Positions 33,772 to 42,104 of a DNA stretch of 64,000 bases are shown one piece after another. The stretch is from Rhodococcus antarcticus. GTDB lineage: Bacteria > Actinomycetota > Actinomycetes > Mycobacteriales > Mycobacteriaceae. A program made the position numbers and the translations under genes. The stretch covers positions 3,286,001-3,350,000 of the forward strand of contig NZ_CP110615.1 in assembly GCF_026153295.1 (NCBI RefSeq), given 5' to 3'. Numbering within the stretch: position 1 is the first letter of the stretch; the number at the start of each line of letters is the position of its first letter. The notes below the pieces were generated by a model. The model saw only the letters and a program-made list of their open reading frames with translations, was not told the origin of the DNA and did not search any database.

Positions 33772-33872
33772 GGATCCTCCCCTGCTGTCACGAACCGCCG
33801 TCGGCAGCGATCATGGCAGAGGGGGTGCGGGCCGGTTCGGGGAACGAAGCGGGCTGGGCCCCCGCCCGTGGT

Positions 33873-35120
33873 CTACCCGCAGCTCAGCAGGCCCGCGTCG
33901 ACCTTGGCCTGCAGCACGCGGGTGACCGCCGCGTCCACCTGCGCGGCGAACACCGGGTCGGCAGCCGCCGTCGCGACGAGGGCGGCCGTCATGGGGGCGG
34001 CGTCGGAGCTGCGGACGGTGAGCACGACGTCCCCGCCGGCGGCGACGAACCGCACGGCCCGGTCCCCGACGGGCACCGCCTGCACGGCCACGGCCTGGCC
34101 CACGTCGTCGGTCACCACGAGCCCGCCGAACCCCAGCCGGTCGCGCAGCAGGTCGGTGACCACGGCCCGGGAGAACACCGCGAGGTTCCGCGGATCGAGC
34201 GCGGGGTAGCGGGCCGAGGAGATCATCACGGCGGTGGTGCCCGCGGCGATCCCGGCGGAGAACGGGCCCAGCGCCGCGTCGTCCACGGTGGTGGCCGGGT
34301 CCACCGCACCCGTGCCGGTGTCGGTGTTGACCGTGACGCGACCCAGGCCCGGGAAGTGCTTGAGGGTGGTGCCCACGCCCGCCGCGCGCGACGCCGTCAC
34401 CACGGTGCTGACCGCGGACGCGACGACGTCGGGTGTCGAGCCGTACTGCCGGTCGACCGCCCCGATCGGCGGGTTGGCCGCCCCGGTCCCCGCCGGGACG
34501 ACGTCGGCCACGGGCGCGAGGTTGAGGGTCACGCCCGCCTGGCGCAGCGCGGTGCTCCACGCAGTGGTCTGCGCGGCGAGAGTGGCGGGGTCGAGCCGTC
34601 CCTGCCGCAGGCCGGAGGGGATGGCCGGCATGCCGGGGCCGCTCAGCGTCTGCACCTGCCCGCCCTCCTGGTCGGCCGAGACCTGGAGCGGGAGCGTTCC
34701 CGCCGCGGCTGCAGCGGCCTGGAGCGCCGCCACGTCGGAGCCGATCTCCGTCACGGGCCGGGCGCTGCGGCCGCGGAGGAACACCCCACCCACGACGGCC
34801 GCGGTCACCAGCGTCCGGCCCGCGGTCGGGTTGTCGGCCGGGACGCCGACCATGAGCAGCTGGGCAGCCCGGTGGGCGGGGTCCAGCCCGGCGAGGGTCT
34901 GCTCCGCGCACGACGGCGGCGGCGGCGGGGTGGTGGTGGTGATGGTCGAGACCGGAGGGCTGGCGGTGGTCGAGACCGGGGGGCTGGCGGTGGTCGAGAC
35001 CGGAGGAAGAGCGGGCGCGGGCGCGGGGGTGCTGCTGCAGCCGGCGAGCACCACGGCCACCGCTGCGACACCGAACCATCGCGGAGCACCCCCCGGCCAC
35101 GGGGGTCGGGGGGTGCTCAG
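33873..35120 (-). CDS. GH3-family beta-N-acetylhexosaminidase-like lipoprotein
   Basis: About 415 residues. Lipobox VVLAGCSS after WFGVAAVA, then a Pro/Thr linker with PPVSTTAS repeats, then a GH3 domain: LLMVGVPADNP, GGVFLRGRSA, LPLQVSADQEGGQVQTLSG, LNLAPVADVV, TLKHFPGLGRVTVNTDTGTG (KHFPG with the HxxDTGTG-type acid/base loop altered to NTDTG), LVVTDDVG nucleophile Asp. NagZ-like enzymes remove GlcNAc from wall fragments. No ATG/GTG/TTG exists in frame before the signal segment unless one goes back into terD (GTG 35219); I take CTG 35120 as the likeliest start. The His of the usual KHFPGHG is absent. Confidence 0.75.
   Translation of the reverse strand: MSTPRPPWPGGAPRWFGVAAVAVVLAGCSSTPAPAPALPPVSTTASPPVSTTASPPVSTITTTTPPPPPSCAEQTLAGLDPAHRAAQLLMVGVPADNPTAGRTLVTAAVVGGVFLRGRSARPVTEIGSDVAALQAAAAAAGTLPLQVSADQEGGQVQTLSGPGMPAIPSGLRQGRLDPATLAAQTTAWSTALRQAGVTLNLAPVADVVPAGTGAANPPIGAVDRQYGSTPDVVASAVSTVVTASRAAGVGTTLKHFPGLGRVTVNTDTGTGAVDPATTVDDAALGPFSAGIAAGTTAVMISSARYPALDPRNLAVFSRAVVTDLLRDRLGFGGLVVTDDVGQAVAVQAVPVGDRAVRFVAAGGDVVLTVRSSDAAPMTAALVATAAADPVFAAQVDAAVTRVLQAKVDAGLLSCG
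34944..35003 (-). repeat. 24-bp tandem repeat in GH3 linker
   Basis: ggtcgagaccggagggctgg plus cggt, two and a half copies, encoding PPVSTTAS units between the lipobox and the catalytic domain. Confidence 0.8.
35084..35118 (-). terminator. Strong hairpin after terD, inside the 5' end of the GH3 gene
   Basis: GAGCACCCCCC and GGGGGGTGCTC form an 11-bp perfect stem around a 13-base loop, beginning 23 bases after the terD stop. Probably terminates or attenuates terD transcription; it also covers the presumed GH3 start region. Confidence 0.65.
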
Positions 35121-35140
35121 GGTCGTGCGCGAGGAGCTGA

Positions 35141-35722
35141 TCAGACGTTGACGCCGTAGTCCTGCGCGATGCCCTTGAGGCCGCTGGCGTAGCCCTGGCC
35201 CACGGCGCGGAACTTCCACTCCGCACCGGCGCGGTAGAGCTCGCCGAACACCATGGCGGTCTCGGTGGAGGCGTCCTCGGAGAGGTCGTAGCGGGCGAGC
35301 TCGGTGCTGCCCGCGTCGTTGACGACGCGGATGAAGGCGTTGCGGACCTGGCCGAAGCTCTGGCTGCGGGTCTCGCCCTCGTAGATGGACACGGGGAAGA
35401 CGATCTTGTCGACCTCGGGGGCCATCGCACCGAGGTTGACCTTGATGGCCTCGTCGTCGCCGTCGCCCTCACCCGTGAGGTTGTCCCCGGTGTGCTCGAT
35501 GGTGCCGTCGGCCAGCTTGAGGTTGTTGAAGAAGATGAAGTGCTTGTCGGACAGCACCTTGCCGTCGGCACCACACGCGATGGCGGTGGCGTCGAGGTCG
35601 AAGTCGGTGCCGGTGGTGGAGCGAACGTCCCAGCCGAGTCCGACGGTGACGTTGTGGAGGCCGGCCGCGCCGGCTTCCTTGGTCAGGGAGACGTTGCCGC
35701 CCTTGCTGAGGCTGACACCCAT
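35141..35722 (-). CDS. TerD-family protein, canonical
   Basis: 193 residues, the standard length. Starts [17 protein letters not shown], then [20 protein letters not shown] with the Asp pairs used for calcium binding, [64 protein letters not shown]. This is the form found in tellurite, metal and general stress loci and is a cytoplasmic, membrane-associated Ca-binding protein. ATG with GCGGAG ahead. A hairpin follows 23 bases after the stop. Confidence 0.93.
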   Translation of the reverse strand: MGVSLSKGGNVSLTKEAGAAGLHNVTVGLGWDVRSTTGTDFDLDATAIACGADGKVLSDKHFIFFNNLKLADGTIEHTGDNLTGEGDGDDEAIKVNLGAMAPEVDKIVFPVSIYEGETRSQSFGQVRNAFIRVVNDAGSTELARYDLSEDASTETAMVFGELYRAGAEWKFRAVGQGYASGLKGIAQDYGVNV

Positions 35723-35938
35723 GGGAGAGCTCCGCTCTGCTGGTGCGGAGGCTGTGGCCCCCGCGCTGAGGTGACCCGACCCCGGGTGGGGGCGGGAGTA
35801 GTGGACGAGCCTGCCCGGAACGGACCGCCCGCGCCACGATTTCGCGAACCCGCGCCAGGACGACGGCCGAACACCGACGAACCGGACGCTCACCCGGACA
35901 ACGCGCCGGGGCACCGTCGGAGTTCCCCGGGTGCCCGC

Positions 35939-37561
35939 TCAGAGCTCGGCGGCGAGCGGGATGCCCAGCACCGCCGGTGACGACATCCACTCCCGCAGCG
36001 CCTTCGTCGCCCCCACGTCGTCGGCGTTGTAGTCGAGCAGCCGCTGGCGCTGCACCTCGTCCGGCTCGCCGTCGAGGCCCACGGCGCGGCGGTACCACCC
36101 CATGCTGGCCTCGCCCCCGGCCTCCGCGTCGCGCCAGCGGAACCCCGCCACCGGCGCCACCTTCTTCAGGCCCTTGCCGCGCGGGCACAGGAAGCTGGCC
36201 CCCACCGCCTCGTAGACGTCCACCCACTGCTCGCTGCGGATGAAGGCCCGCACCTCGTCGACGCCGGGGATCCCGGGCCGCCCCGCGAAGCGCACCGCCG
36301 AGGCCAGCAGCCAGCGGTTCTCCGCCGCCTCGGAGTAGCAGTAGGCCGCGAAGGTCCGCCCGCGCGCCGCGGCGTCGGCTCGCACGCCGGACAGCCAGGT
36401 CCAGAACTCCGCGAACGAGCGCCCCTCGTCCTCGGTGGGCAGCGGCTCCCAGGTGGCGAAGGGTCGGTAGTCCGCGGCCCGGCCGTCCTCGGTGAGCAGC
36501 GCCCCCCACAGGTACGCGCCGTGCTCGAGGTAGCTCTCCATGTCCACGTCGACCTCGACGTCGGCCCGGTGGATGCGCACCGGGCCGCGGCGCACCAGCG
36601 GGGCGTCCACCAGCCAGGCCCGTGCCAGCACCACCGCGTCGGCGAAGCTGGCGCCCCGCCACGTCAGCGGCGCAGGCCCGTCCCAGGCGGCGAGGGCGTC
36701 CACCGTGGTCACCCCCAGCGCGCGCAGGACGTCCACCTGACCACCGCGCACCACCAGGGACACGTCGTGGGCCTCGGTGAGCTCGAGCGAGCAGCGCGGC
36801 CACCAGGGACACGTCCGGCACTCGCCGATCCGACGCGCCACCGTGGGCAGCACCCCGTCGGCGACGGCCCGACGGTCGGTGAAGCGGGCGTCGTGCTCGT
36901 CCAGGGTGCTGCGACCGTGCGGGTCGGCCGGGGTGGGCGGCCAGCTGGGGGCGGCCAGGTCGTGCACCAGGACGCAGTCGGCGTCCAGGCCCACCACGCC
37001 GCCCACCTGCTCCGCGCTCGCGTGCCCGGCGTGCTCGAGCAGACGGGTCAGGTGCGCCAGCCGCAGCTGGTCGCGGGGGTGGCTGCGGGGGGTGCGGCCG
37101 GCGTCTAGGGCAGGTGCCCAGTCGTGCAGCCCCGTGGTGCGCGCACCGGAGCCCGGGTCGGTCACCCGGTGGTTGACCACGAGCACGGGCACCCAGCCCG
37201 ACCCGCGGCGCACCAGCAGCTCCACCGAGCCCCGGCGTCCTGCGCCCAGGTCCCGCGGCAGCACCGCGCCCCAGACCCGCTCGGCTCCGGAGCGCAGCGC
37301 CTCGACGGTGCGCCGCTCGCGCTCCCCGGCCGGCAGCCCGGTGGGCACGTCCACCCACGGCGTCCCGCGCTCGGCGGCACCGGCCCGCAGCTGCACGGCG
37401 ACCGCGACGCGGTGCGCAGCCGCCTCGGCCTGCCGCTGGAGCACCCCGGGATCCACCGGCCCGCCCGGACGGGACACGGTGCGGGCCGGGTCGTTCTCCA
37501 GCGCCACCCGGTGCCGGCAGCGCGTCAGCACGGCCGCATCCAGCAGCGCACGGGACTCCAC
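35939..37561 (-). CDS. TM0106-family RecB-like nuclease
   Basis: 540 residues. N-terminal RecB-like nuclease part (LTRCRHRVALEND, then a VDVPTGLPAGERERRTVEAL region), a Cys cluster GECRTCPWWPRC (about residues 235-246) that could hold an Fe-S cluster, and a C-terminal RNase-H-like exonuclease domain (DVDMESYLEHGAYLWG, GRTFAAYCYSEAAENRW, LDYNADDVGATKALREWM). This architecture matches the TM0106 family of putative DNA-processing nucleases, whose substrate is not established. Stands alone; an inverted repeat lies between it and DUF6474. Confidence 0.82.
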   Translation of the reverse strand: MESRALLDAAVLTRCRHRVALENDPARTVSRPGGPVDPGVLQRQAEAAAHRVAVAVQLRAGAAERGTPWVDVPTGLPAGERERRTVEALRSGAERVWGAVLPRDLGAGRRGSVELLVRRGSGWVPVLVVNHRVTDPGSGARTTGLHDWAPALDAGRTPRSHPRDQLRLAHLTRLLEHAGHASAEQVGGVVGLDADCVLVHDLAAPSWPPTPADPHGRSTLDEHDARFTDRRAVADGVLPTVARRIGECRTCPWWPRCSLELTEAHDVSLVVRGGQVDVLRALGVTTVDALAAWDGPAPLTWRGASFADAVVLARAWLVDAPLVRRGPVRIHRADVEVDVDMESYLEHGAYLWGALLTEDGRAADYRPFATWEPLPTEDEGRSFAEFWTWLSGVRADAAARGRTFAAYCYSEAAENRWLLASAVRFAGRPGIPGVDEVRAFIRSEQWVDVYEAVGASFLCPRGKGLKKVAPVAGFRWRDAEAGGEASMGWYRRAVGLDGEPDEVQRQRLLDYNADDVGATKALREWMSSPAVLGIPLAAEL

Positions 37562-37573
37562 GAGGACGAAGGG

Positions 37574-37587
37574 TAGGTGCTCACCTA
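37574..37587. promoter_or_regulatory. Palindrome TAGGTGCTCACCTA
   Basis: Six-base arms TAGGTG/CACCTA around CT in the 68-base gap between the divergent nuclease and DUF6474 genes, 13 bases from the nuclease start. Operator-like. It resembles metalloregulator half-sites but has a shorter spacing than the DtxR/IdeR box. Confidence 0.45.
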
Positions 37588-37629
37588 AGGTGTTGATGTT
37601 CCACGACCGTCACCGGAGGGCCCACGACC

Positions 37630-38310
37630 ATGGCGATGTTCGGCACGCGCACACGGCGCACGTCGCGCCGCGCGCTGCGCAAGGCCCACACGAAGACCTT
37701 GAGGGCGCAGGCCGCGGCGGAGAAGAAGTTCCACGCCAAGGCCGGCCGCAAGTCCGACAAGCTGGCCGACCGCGCCGCCAAGAAGGCGTCCTCGGGCGCC
37801 CGCTCCGTGCGCGCGAAGGCCACCACGGCCGCCGCCGAGCTGAGCACGAAGGCGCAGAAGAAGGCGCGCAAGGCCGAGCTGAAGGCCAAGCGCAAGGACG
37901 CCACCGCCACGGCGCGCAGCTACCTGGGCGTGACCAAGGTCCTCGCCCCCGTGCTGGCGCCCTTCGCGTACAAGGCCGCGACGGCGATCCGCGGTCAGGT
38001 CGACGCACGGCGGGCGCGGAGCATCGGGATCGGTGTCGAGCAGCTGGGCGAGTTCTCCGGGCACGGCGCGGCGCTCAGCGCGCGCATCGCCGGGCTCGAG
38101 CCCGCCCTGGCCCAGATGGAGCCGACGCACCTGGCACCTGGTGACGTCGAGTTCCGCGAGACCACCACCGCCCGCCTCGCCGAGCTCAGCACCGCCGTGC
38201 ACGCCGCCGAGCGCATGCCAACCCCCCGCCGCAAGGCCGCCCACCGCTCCGTCGCCGTCGACCTCGACCGCATCGACGCCGAGCTGCTGCAGAAGCTGGG
38301 TGTGCGCTGA
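37630..38310 (+). CDS. DUF6474-family basic protein
   Basis: 226 residues, strongly basic N-terminal half (RTRRTSRRALRKAHTKTLRA, long Lys/Ala helices), then a hydrophobic stretch (YLGVTKVLAPVLAPFAYKAA) and an acidic-helical end. The pattern matches the DUF6474 family of Mycobacteriales-type Actinobacteria. May bind nucleic acid or membrane through the basic helices (inference). Confidence 0.7.
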   Translation: MAMFGTRTRRTSRRALRKAHTKTLRAQAAAEKKFHAKAGRKSDKLADRAAKKASSGARSVRAKATTAAAELSTKAQKKARKAELKAKRKDATATARSYLGVTKVLAPVLAPFAYKAATAIRGQVDARRARSIGIGVEQLGEFSGHGAALSARIAGLEPALAQMEPTHLAPGDVEFRETTTARLAELSTAVHAAERMPTPRRKAAHRSVAVDLDRIDAELLQKLGVR

Positions 38311-38321
38311 GCACCACCGCC

Positions 38322-39131
38322 GTGCCGACCCCGCCGGGCGGCACCCCCCGCCACCCGGCAGACGACCCCGCCGGGTTCCCGCCGCTCGGCATCGCCCCGG
38401 CACCGGCCCTGCACCCGGTGCACGAGGCCGTCGCCGACCGTCCGCACGACGTCGCGGAGGTCGTCGTCGAGCTGGGCCGCTCGATCCTCGACGAGCACGA
38501 CCTCCTCGAGCTCCTGCAGCGCGTGGTCGACGTGGCCGCCCGGACCATCGCGGGGGTGGACAGCGCCGGGGTGACGGCGCACCTGCACGGCCGGCCGTTC
38601 ACCGCGGTGCACACCGACCGCACGACCCTCGAGGTGGACGTCCACCAGTACGAGGCGGACGAGGGCCCGTGCCTGCAGGCGATGCGCACCGGCGAGGTCG
38701 TCCGCGTCGACGTGGCCACGAGCCGCCTGCTGTGGCCCGAGTTCACCGCCGACGCGGAGGCCGCCGGCATCCGCTCCTTCCTGGCCGCGCCGCTCGGCGC
38801 CGAGCACCGTCTGGGCGCGCTCAACCTCTACAGCCGCTCGCCCGACGGGTTCGGCACCCCGGACGCGGCGTTCCTGGCCGTGCTCACCGCTCACGCCACG
38901 CGCGCGATCGAGGACTACGCCCGGCTGAGCGCGGCCGACCTCCTCGCGGTGCAGCTGCGCGAGGCCCTGGCCAGCCGAGCCCCCATCGAGCAGGCCAAGG
39001 GGATCCTCATGGCCGTGCACGGCATCGACGACGGCGCCGCGTTCGAGCGGTTGCGCACCGAGTCCCAGCACCGCAACGTGCGGCTGCACGAGGTGGCCGT
39101 GGAGTTCGTCCGGGCGCACACCACGCGCTGA
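38322..39131 (+). CDS. GAF-ANTAR regulator
   Basis: 269 residues. GAF domain at about 50-195 (LQRVVDVAARTIAGVDSAGV, ADEGPCLQAMRTGEVVRVD, FLAAPLGAEHRLGALNLYS) and a C-terminal ANTAR domain (LASRAPIEQAKGILMAVHGI, then LRTESQHRNVRLHEVAVEFV). ANTAR domains bind paired RNA hairpins to prevent termination. No cognate hairpins are evident nearby. Starts 11 bases after DUF6474. Confidence 0.88.
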   Translation: MPTPPGGTPRHPADDPAGFPPLGIAPAPALHPVHEAVADRPHDVAEVVVELGRSILDEHDLLELLQRVVDVAARTIAGVDSAGVTAHLHGRPFTAVHTDRTTLEVDVHQYEADEGPCLQAMRTGEVVRVDVATSRLLWPEFTADAEAAGIRSFLAAPLGAEHRLGALNLYSRSPDGFGTPDAAFLAVLTAHATRAIEDYARLSAADLLAVQLREALASRAPIEQAKGILMAVHGIDDGAAFERLRTESQHRNVRLHEVAVEFVRAHTTR

Positions 39132-39193
39132 GGGCCGGCACTGCAGGTCTCCTCGTGCTGGCGGCGGCGACCGGGACGACGGAGGATGCGGGG

Positions 39194-39268
39194 ATGGCCG
39201 TCACCGCCGTTCCCGCCTCCGCACCCGCCGCGACCTCCGACTCAGCCGCCCGGACGGGCTCGGCGTGA
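39194..39268 (+). CDS. Possible 24-residue upstream ORF
   Basis: ATG preceded by GGAGG, reading MAVTAVPASAPAATSDSAAR and four more residues; its TGA overlaps the GTG of the CopC-domain gene (GTGA). Could be a coupling leader. Weakly supported. Confidence 0.25.
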   Translation: MAVTAVPASAPAATSDSAARTGSA

Positions 39269-39810
39269 TCCGGGCAGCGGCCGTCGCCGTCCTCGCCGGC
39301 CTGCTGCTGGTCCTCGGTGCGGGCCCGGCGGGAGCACACAGCTCCGTGGTCGGCAGCGACCCGGCCGACGGGAGCTCGATCGGAGCCGGACCGCCCGCCG
39401 TCACCGTGACGCTCGACGGGCCGCTCCAGGCGGGGTTCGGCACGGTGACGGTGGTCGGGCCGGACGGCAACCTGTGGTCCACCGGCGACACGCGCATCGA
39501 CGGGTCGGCCGCGACCGTGGACGTCCGGCCGCTGGGGCCTGCGGGCGTGTACACCATCGGGTTCCGGGTGATCTCCGCGGACAGCCATCCCGTGTCCGGC
39601 TCGCGGACCTTCACCCTCACCACGGCGGGCTCGGGCACCCCCGGTCCACCGGCGGACGCCGCCGCGGCCTCCACCACCGGCGGGTCCGGTGGCGGGGTGC
39701 CGGCCTGGGCGTTCGTGGTCGGCGCCGTCATCGTGTTCGGCGGCGGCCTGGTCCTCGCGCTGCGCTCCGGCCGACGCGCCGTGCCCCGCGGGCCGACGCC
39801 CGGCGGCTGA
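39265..39810 (+). CDS. CopC-domain exported membrane protein
   Basis: 181 residues. Signal peptide (AAAVAVLAGLLLVLGAGPAGA) cleaved before His-Ser, which leaves the N-terminal His that ligates Cu(II) in CopC. The beta-sandwich follows (SDPADGSSIGAGPPAVTVTL, FRVISADSHPVSGSRTFTL), then a Gly/Ser linker and a C-terminal membrane helix (AFVVGAVIVFGGGLVLAL). Periplasmic-side copper binding is likely. No CopD is adjacent. Confidence 0.85.
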   Translation: MIRAAAVAVLAGLLLVLGAGPAGAHSSVVGSDPADGSSIGAGPPAVTVTLDGPLQAGFGTVTVVGPDGNLWSTGDTRIDGSAATVDVRPLGPAGVYTIGFRVISADSHPVSGSRTFTLTTAGSGTPGPPADAAAASTTGGSGGGVPAWAFVVGAVIVFGGGLVLALRSGRRAVPRGPTPGG

Positions 39811-39839
39811 GCAGCACGCTGGCCGTCACCGGCCGACCC

Positions 39840-40286
39840 TCAGGACTCCGCGGCCGCCCGCACCCGCTCCAGGGTGGCCCGCATGCCCGCCACCATCTGG
39901 CCCTCGCGGTCGGACCCGCCCAGGCCCAGACCGGTGAACAACCGCGTCACCAGCGGCTTCGGCCCGATGGTCTCCCGGTACTCGGTGAGCAGGGTGCCGC
40001 CGTCGGCCTCCTCGAGCCGGTAGCCCCAGCGCATGGCCGACTCGCGCACCTCGAACGAGAAGTGCACCGGCTCCTCGGCCGAGACCACCCGGCAGTGCGT
40101 GCTCCACCGCACCCAGCCGTGCCGGTTGGCCCCGGTGAAGTGGGCCCCGATGACGGGCCCGGAGGCATCACCGGTCCAGCGCCCGCCCGTGCACTCGGGG
40201 CTCCACCGACCCATCTGGGTGACGTCGGTGACGAGCTCCCAGACGCGCTCGACCGGGGCGGAGACGTGCACGCTGACCTCGTCCAT
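39840..40286 (-). CDS. SRPBCC family protein
   Basis: 148 residues, EVSVHVSAPVERVWELVTDV, MGRWSPECTGGRW, GWVRWSTHCRVVSAEEPVHF, then RWGYRLEEADGGTLLTEYRE. Polyketide-cyclase/AHSA1-like helix-grip fold of unknown ligand. ATG; a TAGCAT box eight bases ahead suggests a leaderless start. Confidence 0.82.
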   Translation of the reverse strand: MDEVSVHVSAPVERVWELVTDVTQMGRWSPECTGGRWTGDASGPVIGAHFTGANRHGWVRWSTHCRVVSAEEPVHFSFEVRESAMRWGYRLEEADGGTLLTEYRETIGPKPLVTRLFTGLGLGGSDREGQMVAGMRATLERVRAAAES

Positions 40287-40311
40287 GGCCGGTGATGCTA
40301 CGACCTGCGAG

Positions 40312-40974
40312 CTAGGAGGCGTGGGCCGCCACCGCGTCGGCGACCGGGGTGGTGCCCTTGGTCAGCATCAACGTGCTGCCCGCGGTGCCCGGTGCGTCCA
40401 GCAGCGCCACGAGGACCGCAGCCACGTCGGCGCGCGAGACCTCGGAGGTCTCCAGCGGTGGTGTGCTCAGGGTGACCTGTCCGGTGCCGGGCTCGTCGGT
40501 GAGCGTGGTGGGTCGCAGGATCGTCCAGTCGAGCCCGGCACGCCCGCGCAGGTCGTCCTCGGCGGCGGTCTTGGCCCGCAGGTAGGCGGTGAACGTCTCG
40601 TCCGTGCCCTCGGGCACCTCCTCACCCGCCCCGAAGGAGCTGACCTGCAGGTACCGGCGCACGCCCTCGAGCTCGGCGGCCTCGGCGGTGAGCACGGCCG
40701 TCGCCCGGTCCACGGAGTCCTTGCGCTCGATCCCGCCCTTCGCTCCCGCTCCGGCGGCGAAGACGACGGCGTCGGCCCCGGCCACCACCGGCCGCACCTC
40801 GTCGGGGCTCGCGTGCTCCAGGTCGAGCACCACGGCCTCGGCGCCCAGCGCCGCCAGCTCGTCCACGTGGTCGGGGTTGCGCACCAGGCCCACGCCGGTG
40901 TCCCCTCGCTCCGCGAGCGCCCGCAGCAGCAGCTGACCGATCTTGCCGTGACCTCCGGCGACGATGACGCGCAC
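40312..40974 (-). CDS. NAD(P)-binding atypical SDR (NmrA/SDR_a5-like)
   Basis: 220 residues. Cofactor loop VAGGHGKIGQLLLRAL, NPDH after strand 2, DAVVFAAGAGAKG, LQVSSFG and a YLRAK pair in the place of YxxxK. Ends with WTILRPTTLTDEPGTGQVTL. Resembles YwnB/YhfK-type oxidoreductases acting as redox sensors or quinone reductases. GAGGAGGTCGGAC precedes the GTG. Confidence 0.85.
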   Translation of the reverse strand: MRVIVAGGHGKIGQLLLRALAERGDTGVGLVRNPDHVDELAALGAEAVVLDLEHASPDEVRPVVAGADAVVFAAGAGAKGGIERKDSVDRATAVLTAEAAELEGVRRYLQVSSFGAGEEVPEGTDETFTAYLRAKTAAEDDLRGRAGLDWTILRPTTLTDEPGTGQVTLSTPPLETSEVSRADVAAVLVALLDAPGTAGSTLMLTKGTTPVADAVAAHAS

Positions 40975-41062
40975 GTCCGACCTCCTCGTGGTGGTGTGGT
41001 TGACCCCCTGTGCAGCGTCGTCGGGCCCCTTCGGTGTTCCCTCGAGCAGCGGTCGACCTGCC

Positions 41063-41068
41063 TAGGCT
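41063..41068 (+). promoter_or_regulatory. -10 box (TAGGCT) of the epimerase gene
   Basis: Seven bases before the GTG at 41076 and no Shine-Dalgarno between; leaderless promoter candidate. Confidence 0.45.
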
Positions 41069-41075
41069 CCACCGG

Positions 41076-42056
41076 GTGAAGCTCCTGGTGCTCGGCGGCA
41101 CGGTGTTCGTCTCGCGCGCGATCGGTGCGACGGCCGTGCGCCGCGGCCACGAGGTGACGTGCGCCCACCGGGGCAGGTCAGGGCTCGGGCCGGTCGGGGT
41201 CACCGACGTCTTCCTCGACCGCGACGTCGACGGGGACGGCGGGATCGCTGCGCTCGGTGACCACCGGTACGACGCCGTGGTGGACGTCGCTGCGCAGGAC
41301 CCCCGCTGGGTCGCGGAGGCGATCGACGTCCTGGGCGCGGCCGCCGGCCACTGGACCTTCGTCTCGAGCGTCTCCGCCTACGCCGACGCGTCCACGCCCG
41401 GCCGGGACGCGAGCGCAGAGCGGGTGCCACCGCTGGACGGGGTGACCCCGGAGCAGGAGCGGTACGCCCGCGCGAAGCGCAGCAGCGAGGACGTCGTGCT
41501 CCAGGCCCTCGGCGAGAAGGCCTTCGTGGTGCGACCCGGGCTCGTGGTGGGCCCCGGTGATCCCACCGACCGCTACGGCTACTGGCCCGCCCGCTTCACC
41601 CGCGGCGGCCCCGTCGTGGTGCCGGACGTGCTCGACGCCCCGACCCAGGTGATCGACGTGGACGACCTCGCGGCCTGGGTCGTGACCGCCGCCGAGCACC
41701 GGCTGGTGGCGCAGCTCGACGCAGTCGCCCCGCCGCAGCCGCTGCGGGACGTGCTCGCCGGGAGCGGCGGTGGTGAGCACGAGCTGGTCGGTGTCAGCCA
41801 GGAGCGGCTCGGCGAGCTCGGGGTGCGGCCGTGGAGCGGGCCCCGGTCCCTCCCGCTGTGGGTGCCGCAGCCGGAGATGGCGGGGTTCGGGGCCAGGGAC
41901 GTCACCGCCTCGCTCGCGGCCGGGCTGGTGCTGCGCCCCCTGGCGGAGACCGCGGAGCGCGCGCTGGACCACGAGCGCGACCTCGGTCTGGAGCGGGCCC
42001 GGCGCAGCGGGCTCTCCGTCGCCGAGGAGCGGGAGGTGCTGCGCGCGCTGGGCTGA
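41076..42056 (+). CDS. NAD-dependent epimerase/dehydratase-family protein
   Basis: 326 residues. Rossmann start KLLVLGGTVFVSRAIGATAV, RGHEVTCAHRG, VVDVAAQDPRW, FVSSVSAYAD and the YARAK pair. It belongs to the reduced-motif extended SDRs (reductase-like) common in Actinobacteria; the exact substrate is unknown. GTG start fits the leaderless promoter. Followed 48 bases later by the isomerase-like gene. Confidence 0.83.
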   Translation: MKLLVLGGTVFVSRAIGATAVRRGHEVTCAHRGRSGLGPVGVTDVFLDRDVDGDGGIAALGDHRYDAVVDVAAQDPRWVAEAIDVLGAAAGHWTFVSSVSAYADASTPGRDASAERVPPLDGVTPEQERYARAKRSSEDVVLQALGEKAFVVRPGLVVGPGDPTDRYGYWPARFTRGGPVVVPDVLDAPTQVIDVDDLAAWVVTAAEHRLVAQLDAVAPPQPLRDVLAGSGGGEHELVGVSQERLGELGVRPWSGPRSLPLWVPQPEMAGFGARDVTASLAAGLVLRPLAETAERALDHERDLGLERARRSGLSVAEEREVLRALG

Positions 42057-42104
42057 CCCGTGCGTCGTCTCGCACGGGGAGTTCCCGCACGACAGGATGG
42101 AGCC

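Noticed and set aside
33811-35574. Alternative frame over GH3/TerD as one long protein
   Set aside because: Arg/Ala-rich composition without domain matches; the GH3 and TerD frames explain the region.
37574-37587. IdeR/DtxR iron box
   Set aside because: AGGT and ACCT are four bases apart instead of the seven required by the 19-bp consensus.
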